Assembly: GCA_009695465.1 (NCBI GenBank)
Contig: SIAW01000014.1
Coordinates: 1-38,505, forward strand
Direction: 5' to 3'
Length of the DNA stretch: 38,505 nucleotides
From: Pedosphaera sp.
GTDB taxonomy: Bacteria > Verrucomicrobiota > Verrucomicrobiia > Limisphaerales > UBA1100
Below the pieces are notes generated by a model. That model saw nothing but the letters and a program-made list of their open reading frames with translations. It ran no database searches and was not told where the DNA came from. Position numbers and translations under genes: made by a program. This document shows, piece by piece, positions 33,824 to 38,505 of this stretch (positions are counted from its first letter, which is position 1; every line of letters starts with the position of its first letter).

Positions 33824-34966
33824 ATGCCAGAAAGAGAGGCCGTTTACAAAATGCCCGACCTGCTCACCCTGATGGTGGACACGGGCAGCGCTGACTTGCA
33901 TGTGCGCGTGGGCATTCCGCCGGCGTACCGGCACAAGGGACTGCTCAAGCGCGTGTCGGGACCGCCCTGCGAGCCGGAGGATGTGGAGTCGTTGGTGAAG
34001 AGTATCGCGTCGGACGATCACATCCAGCAGTTGCGCACCAAGGGCGGTGCGGACTTCGGGTTTGCCTTCGGCACCAAGGCGCGCTTCCGCGTCAGCGCGT
34101 TCAAAGAGCGTGGCAACATGGCGCTCGTGCTGCGGCAGATTCCCAATGACCTGTTGACGATCTCGCAGATCGGGCTGGATCCGCAACTGGTGCACAAGCT
34201 CCTGTCCATGTCGCGTGGGATGATTCTGGTGACTGGCCCCACCGGCTCGGGCAAGTCCACCACGCTGGCTTCGCTGGTCAACATCATCAACGAGGAGAGC
34301 GACGAGGCGCACATCATCACCATCGAAGATCCCATCGAGTTTTATCACCCGCACAAGAAGGCCATCACCACGCAGCGCGAAGTGCACGTGGACGTGCCCA
34401 GCTTCGGCGAGGCGCTGCGCCGCGCGTTGCGGCAGGATCCCGAAGTGATCCTCGTGGGTGAGTTGCGCGACTTGGAAACGATTGAGATGGCGGTGTCGGC
34501 AGCCGAGACGGGCCACTTGGTGTTTGGCACCTTGCACACGACGGGCGCAGCCAAGACGGTGGATCGTATTGTCAACGCGTTTCCCATGCAGCAGCAGGAG
34601 ACCATCCGCATCCAGCTCTCCACGGTGTTGCAGGCGGTGATCTCGCAGATCCTGCTCAGGCGCGCCGACGGCAAAGGGCGCGTGGCCATCCACGACATCA
34701 TGATCAACACGCCGTCCATCGCAGCGCTCATCCGCGACAACAAGACCTTCCGCATTCCCTCGGACATGCAGACGGGCGCCAAGTACGGGATGATCACGAT
34801 GGATGACAACATGTATCAGAAGTTCACCAAGGGCATCGTGTCGCGCGAGGATTGCATCAACAAAGCGCAGGACTACCTAGGCATGCTGCAAAAGCTCAAG
34901 GAGTACGACGAGGTGCAGTCGCTGGAAGGCGAGGAGGATGCTGCGCCGCCGGCCAAGCAGCATTGA
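33824..34966 (+). CDS. Type IV pilus retraction ATPase-like (PilT/PilU)
   Basis: MPDLLTLMVDTGSADLHVRVGIPPAYR; GPTGSGKSTTLAS; IITIEDPIEFYHPHKK; VILVGELRDLETIEMAVSAAETGHLVFGTLHTTGAAKTVDRIVNAFP. Confidence 0.94.
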   Translation: MPEREAVYKMPDLLTLMVDTGSADLHVRVGIPPAYRHKGLLKRVSGPPCEPEDVESLVKSIASDDHIQQLRTKGGADFGFAFGTKARFRVSAFKERGNMALVLRQIPNDLLTISQIGLDPQLVHKLLSMSRGMILVTGPTGSGKSTTLASLVNIINEESDEAHIITIEDPIEFYHPHKKAITTQREVHVDVPSFGEALRRALRQDPEVILVGELRDLETIEMAVSAAETGHLVFGTLHTTGAAKTVDRIVNAFPMQQQETIRIQLSTVLQAVISQILLRRADGKGRVAIHDIMINTPSIAALIRDNKTFRIPSDMQTGAKYGMITMDDNMYQKFTKGIVSREDCINKAQDYLGMLQKLKEYDEVQSLEGEEDAAPPAKQH

Positions 34967-34969
34967 TCC

Positions 34970-36655
34970 ATGTCTGAATTACTGACAGACCCGTTGCTGC
35001 TGCTGATCCACGAGCGTGGGTTGGCCGACGTGACTGATTTGGAGAAGGTGCAGGGCGACCACAACCTCAACGGCGTGCCCGTCTCCAAGCTGTTGCAGGA
35101 TCAGGGCATCTTGGGCGTGGGCGATCAGTTGCAGTTGCTCGCCGATTATCTTGGCACCGACGTCATTGATTTGACAGAGGTGGAGTTCAGTCCGGAACTG
35201 CTGGCCACGATTCCGCTGGAGACTGCGCACCACTACCAATGCCTGCCGGTCGGTGTGGATGGAGACATGCTCCATCTGGTGTTGGCCGATCCGATGAACC
35301 CGACGCACATCGACGAGCTGACCTATCTACTGCACAAGGAGATCATCATCCGCATCGCTGATCCGGTGCAGATTCTCAAGCAACTCCTGATTCACTACTC
35401 CAAGGAACTTTCCATGGAGGATTTGGTGAAGGAGTTGGGTGGCGCCGGGGAGACGGTCAAGGAAGTCGATGCCGCCGGCACCGCGATTGAGGAGGTAGGC
35501 GATGCCACGCCCATCATACGCTTTGTCAACTTGGTGATGTATCAAGCGCTCAAAGAGAAGGCGGCGGACATCCACTTTGAGCCGTTCGAGTCGGACTATC
35601 AGATCCGGATGAAGGTGGACGGCTCGATGAAATTACTCACGCCGCCCCCGCGTGAATTGGCGTCGGCCATCGCCTCGCGCATCAAGATCATGGCCAACCT
35701 GAACATCGCCGAGCGCCGCGCGCCACAGGACGGACGCATCTCGACGGTCATCGCCGGCAAGCAGTTGGACTTGCGCGTGTCCACGTTGCCCACGCAGTTT
35801 GGCGAGTCGGTGGTGTTGCGTATCTTGGACCGCACCTCGTCGCTGCTCTCACTGGATGTTCTGAATATCCCGCCCAAAGTGCGCGCCTCCATCGAGCACA
35901 GTATTGAGCAGCCCAACGGCATCTTCCTCGTGACTGGGCCCACTGGCTCCGGCAAGACCACCACGCTTTATGCCTGCCTGAAAATGCTCAACACCGAGGA
36001 CACCAAAATCCTCACCGCAGAAGATCCGGTGGAGTATCCCATCGACGGCATCGTGCAGGTGCAGATCAGTGAATCGATGGGGATGACGTTCGCCAAGGCG
36101 CTCAAATCTTTTCTGCGTCAAGATCCGGACATCATCCTCGTGGGTGAGATGCGCGATCTGGAGACGGCCAAGATCGGCATCGAAGCCTCGCTGACCGGCC
36201 ACTTGGTCGTGAGCACGCTGCACACCAACAGCGCGGCCGAGGCCATCACGCGACTGGGCGACATGGGCGTGGAAGCCTTCCTCATCGCCTCCTCGGTCAA
36301 CGGTGTGTTGGCGCAACGCTTGGTCAAAACCATCTGTCAGAAATGCAAGACCGGCATGGACATGACGCCCGATCAGATTCGCATGCTGGATCTGCGGCCC
36401 GAGGAAGTGGTGGGACAGATTTCATTCGGCACTGGATGCGATCGTTGCAACCAGACCGGCTACAAAGGACGCCGCGGCATCTACGAGATGTTGGTGATGA
36501 GTGACGAGGTTCGCGAACTCATCAGCCAACGCGCGCCCGGAATCGTGCTGCGCGACAAGGCCATGGAGCACGGAATGCAGACCTTGCGCATGGATGGCCT
36601 GAACCTTATGTTCAATGGCGTGACGACCTTCGAGGAAGTCATGAAATATACCTGA
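34970..36655 (+). CDS. Type IV pilus/type II secretion assembly ATPase (PilB/GspE), copy 2
   Basis: KEKAADIHFEPFESDYQIRMKVDGSM; GPTGSGKTTTLYACL; LVGEMRDLETAKIGIEASLTGHLVVSTLHTNSA; CQKC and CDRC pairs. Confidence 0.94.
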   Translation: MSELLTDPLLLLIHERGLADVTDLEKVQGDHNLNGVPVSKLLQDQGILGVGDQLQLLADYLGTDVIDLTEVEFSPELLATIPLETAHHYQCLPVGVDGDMLHLVLADPMNPTHIDELTYLLHKEIIIRIADPVQILKQLLIHYSKELSMEDLVKELGGAGETVKEVDAAGTAIEEVGDATPIIRFVNLVMYQALKEKAADIHFEPFESDYQIRMKVDGSMKLLTPPPRELASAIASRIKIMANLNIAERRAPQDGRISTVIAGKQLDLRVSTLPTQFGESVVLRILDRTSSLLSLDVLNIPPKVRASIEHSIEQPNGIFLVTGPTGSGKTTTLYACLKMLNTEDTKILTAEDPVEYPIDGIVQVQISESMGMTFAKALKSFLRQDPDIILVGEMRDLETAKIGIEASLTGHLVVSTLHTNSAAEAITRLGDMGVEAFLIASSVNGVLAQRLVKTICQKCKTGMDMTPDQIRMLDLRPEEVVGQISFGTGCDRCNQTGYKGRRGIYEMLVMSDEVRELISQRAPGIVLRDKAMEHGMQTLRMDGLNLMFNGVTTFEEVMKYT

Positions 36656-36660
36656 CCGCT

Positions 36661-37932
36661 ATGCCGCTGTTTAACTACGTCGCCCTCGACAAGACGGGCA
36701 AGGAGAAGCAGGGCACCTTGGAGGTGGACAGCCAAAAGGAGGCCATCAACCGCATCAAGGAGATGGGGTTTCACCCCACGAGCGTCACCGAGGCCAAACC
36801 CGAAGGCGCCGCCAAAGGTGGCAAGAAAGGTGCGCCCGGAAAGAAGGGTGCCAAAAAGGAACCGTTTTCCTTCGCGATGGGTTCGGTGGGCACGAAGGAT
36901 CTCTGCACCTTCACGCGCCAATTGGCCACGCTGGTGGACGCAGGCTTGCCCCTGTTGCGCGGCATGCAGGTGCTTTCCAAACAGCAGAAGAATCCCGTCC
37001 TTAAAAAGGTCATCAAGGACATCTCCACCACAGTCGAAGGCGGCGCGACGTTTTCCGAGGCACTGGCTAAGCAGCCCAAGACGTTTGACAAGTTGTACGT
37101 GAACATGGTCAAGGCCGGCGAGCTGGGCGGCGTGCTCGAAGTCACGCTCAACCGTCTGGCCGAGTTCATGGAGAAGGCCGAGAAGATCAAGGGCAAGGTC
37201 AAGGCGGCGATGTTTTATCCGGTGGCGGTGATGGTGGTGGCGTGCGTCATCGTGTACGTGCTGATGGTGTACGTCATTCCCAAGTTCAAGATGATCTTCA
37301 GCGACATGTTGGGCAAGGGCGAGTCGCTGCCGGAATTCACGCAGATGGTCATGGCCATCAGCGATACCATTGCCAACAACGCTGGGGCCGTGGTGGGCGG
37401 TGTCGTCGCCTTTTACGTCGCCTTCAAAATGATCGTCGCGAAAACCAAGTGGGGCCGTTGGGGTTGGGACAAGTTCCTGTTGATCCTGCCCGTGCTGGGG
37501 CCGGTGATTTCCAAAGTAGCCATCTCGCGCTTCACACGCACACTGGGCACGTTGATCTCCTCTGGTGTACCCATCTTGCAGGCGCTTAACATCACCAAAG
37601 AGACCTGCGGCAACGTGATCATCAGCCGCGCCATTGATGGCGTTTACAACGCCGTGAAAGAAGGCGAGACCATCGTCAAGCCGCTGGAAGCCTGCGGGGT
37701 CTTTCCGCCCATGGTCATCAGCATGGTGGACGTGGGTGAGCAGACCGGTGCGCTGCCAGAAATGCTCATCCGCATCGCCGGCACGTACGACGAAGAAGTG
37801 GACAACGCCGTCAGCGCGCTTACCTCGCTCATCGAACCGATCATGATCGTCTTCCTGGCCGTCGTCGTGGGCAGCATCGTCATCGCCATGTTCATGCCGC
37901 TCATCAAGCTGATGGACAAGTTGGGATCGTAG
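36661..37932 (+). CDS. Type II secretion/type IV pilus inner-membrane platform protein (PilC/GspF)
   Basis: MPLFNYVALDKTGKEKQGTLEVDSQKEAINRIKEMGFHPTSV; FTRQLATLVDAGLPLLRGMQVL; SRFTRTLGTLISSGVPILQALNITKETCGN; EQTGALPEML. Confidence 0.94.
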   Translation: MPLFNYVALDKTGKEKQGTLEVDSQKEAINRIKEMGFHPTSVTEAKPEGAAKGGKKGAPGKKGAKKEPFSFAMGSVGTKDLCTFTRQLATLVDAGLPLLRGMQVLSKQQKNPVLKKVIKDISTTVEGGATFSEALAKQPKTFDKLYVNMVKAGELGGVLEVTLNRLAEFMEKAEKIKGKVKAAMFYPVAVMVVACVIVYVLMVYVIPKFKMIFSDMLGKGESLPEFTQMVMAISDTIANNAGAVVGGVVAFYVAFKMIVAKTKWGRWGWDKFLLILPVLGPVISKVAISRFTRTLGTLISSGVPILQALNITKETCGNVIISRAIDGVYNAVKEGETIVKPLEACGVFPPMVISMVDVGEQTGALPEMLIRIAGTYDEEVDNAVSALTSLIEPIMIVFLAVVVGSIVIAMFMPLIKLMDKLGS

Positions 37933-38074
37933 GGTTATCCCGAAAAACCCGCAGTCCGCCCTTGATGCTGGCCAATGTCAGCAACTTTCACGACTTAGCC
38001 CCTTGCATTTTCCACATCGAGGAGTAAATACAAAGTAGTTACAGTGGATGGCCAATTGATGTACGTGACGCAAC

Positions 38075-38365
38075 ATGGAGTTTGACTGGGAAAGCCATCA
38101 TGCCCAGCCGGAAAACTCTTTGAAACAAAGAGATGTGGAAGAATCGTTTGAAGATCCATTCGCCGTTCGGCTCCTGCCGGACGCCCAACGATTTTCCATG
38201 CAGGCGCGCTACTTCAACTTGGGCCGCACTGCGGCTGGAGTTGGGATTTTTTCCGTGTACCGCACCAATGGTAAGCAGTTCCAAGTTATCTTTGCCCGGA
38301 CTTTTGAGGCTGAAGAAAAATTTGTCTATGAACGCCAGCAATCCAAGCTGCTGAACCAAGGTTGA
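38075..38365 (+). CDS. BrnT/DUF497-like putative toxin (divergent)
   Basis: MEFDWESHHAQPENSLKQRDVEESFEDPFAVRLLPDAQRFSMQARYFNLGRTAAGVGIFSVYRTNGKQFQVIFARTFEAEEKFVYER; spacing matches BrnT (FEW..N..K..VSFEEA..FEDP....R...IG.......V..T.......I.AR.A...E...Y). Confidence 0.7.
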   Translation: MEFDWESHHAQPENSLKQRDVEESFEDPFAVRLLPDAQRFSMQARYFNLGRTAAGVGIFSVYRTNGKQFQVIFARTFEAEEKFVYERQQSKLLNQG

Positions 38366-38367
38366 CG

Positions 38368-38505
38368 ATGGACATCATCACAGATTGGGAGCAGGTGCCG
38401 CAGTTCGCCGATGACACGGCGGAAGCCGACTACTGGCGTTGCGCCCGGCCGGATGTGCGCTTGATGGAAGCGTCGGTGGCCGCCGGCAGCGAAGGCAGCG
38501 AATCA
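38368..38505 (+). CDS. Putative cognate antitoxin (CopG/BrnA type), truncated by window end
   Basis: ATG 2 nt after the toxin stop; MDIITDWEQVPQFADDTAEADYWRCARPDVRLMEASVAAGSEGSES...; IPxF...EAEFW-like N-terminus of CopG antitoxins paired with BrnT. No stop before window end. Confidence 0.5.
   Translation, partial: MDIITDWEQVPQFADDTAEADYWRCARPDVRLMEASVAAGSEGSES

Noticed and set aside
32647-33825. 392-aa minus-strand ORF opposite PilB1, and similar shadows at 9844-10785, 11864-13348 and 25573-26586
   Set aside because: Antisense to well-supported genes, biased composition, no family motifs.
32092-36655. Possible assembly duplication of PilB
   Set aside because: The two copies differ throughout at protein level and are separated by a distinct PilT gene, so they are genuine paralogues.
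1-38505. CRISPR arrays, transposases, integrases, prophage genes
   Set aside because: No direct-repeat/spacer pattern and no recombinase-like ORF seen anywhere in the window.

Overview
GC-rich, densely coding bacterial chromosomal window. Verrucomicrobiota-like by gene content (inference): DUF1501/DUF1549-DUF1553/WD40-cytochrome/PPC cassette, DUF1080, divergent membrane pyrophosphatase. Content in order: a SulP transporter gene broken by one in-frame TAG (minus strand, running off the left edge); PolX (minus); thiD; a DagK/YegS-type lipid kinase; an rpsP-khpA-trmD-rplS-rnhB-yraN translation cluster without rimM; tRNA-Asn(GTT); a divergent H+-pyrophosphatase; an L-fucose-dehydrogenase-like SDR plus aldehyde dehydrogenase (minus); a bacterial alpha-2-macroglobulin overlapping pbpC; a UxaA/altronate-dehydratase-family enzyme; a lone ABC ATPase; a DUF1080 protein; a four-gene minus-strand cassette with three candidate heme-c motifs; a type IV pilus/type II secretion motor operon with two PilB/GspE paralogues flanking a PilT; and, at the right edge, a divergent BrnT-like toxin with a truncated putative CopG/BrnA-type antitoxin. 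Strongest second-look items: the isolated amber codon in sulP, the divergent mPPase with a Lys at the K+-independence position, the cassette with an atypical CX4CH motif, and the divergent BrnT module. All calls come from reading the sequence; no database search was run.
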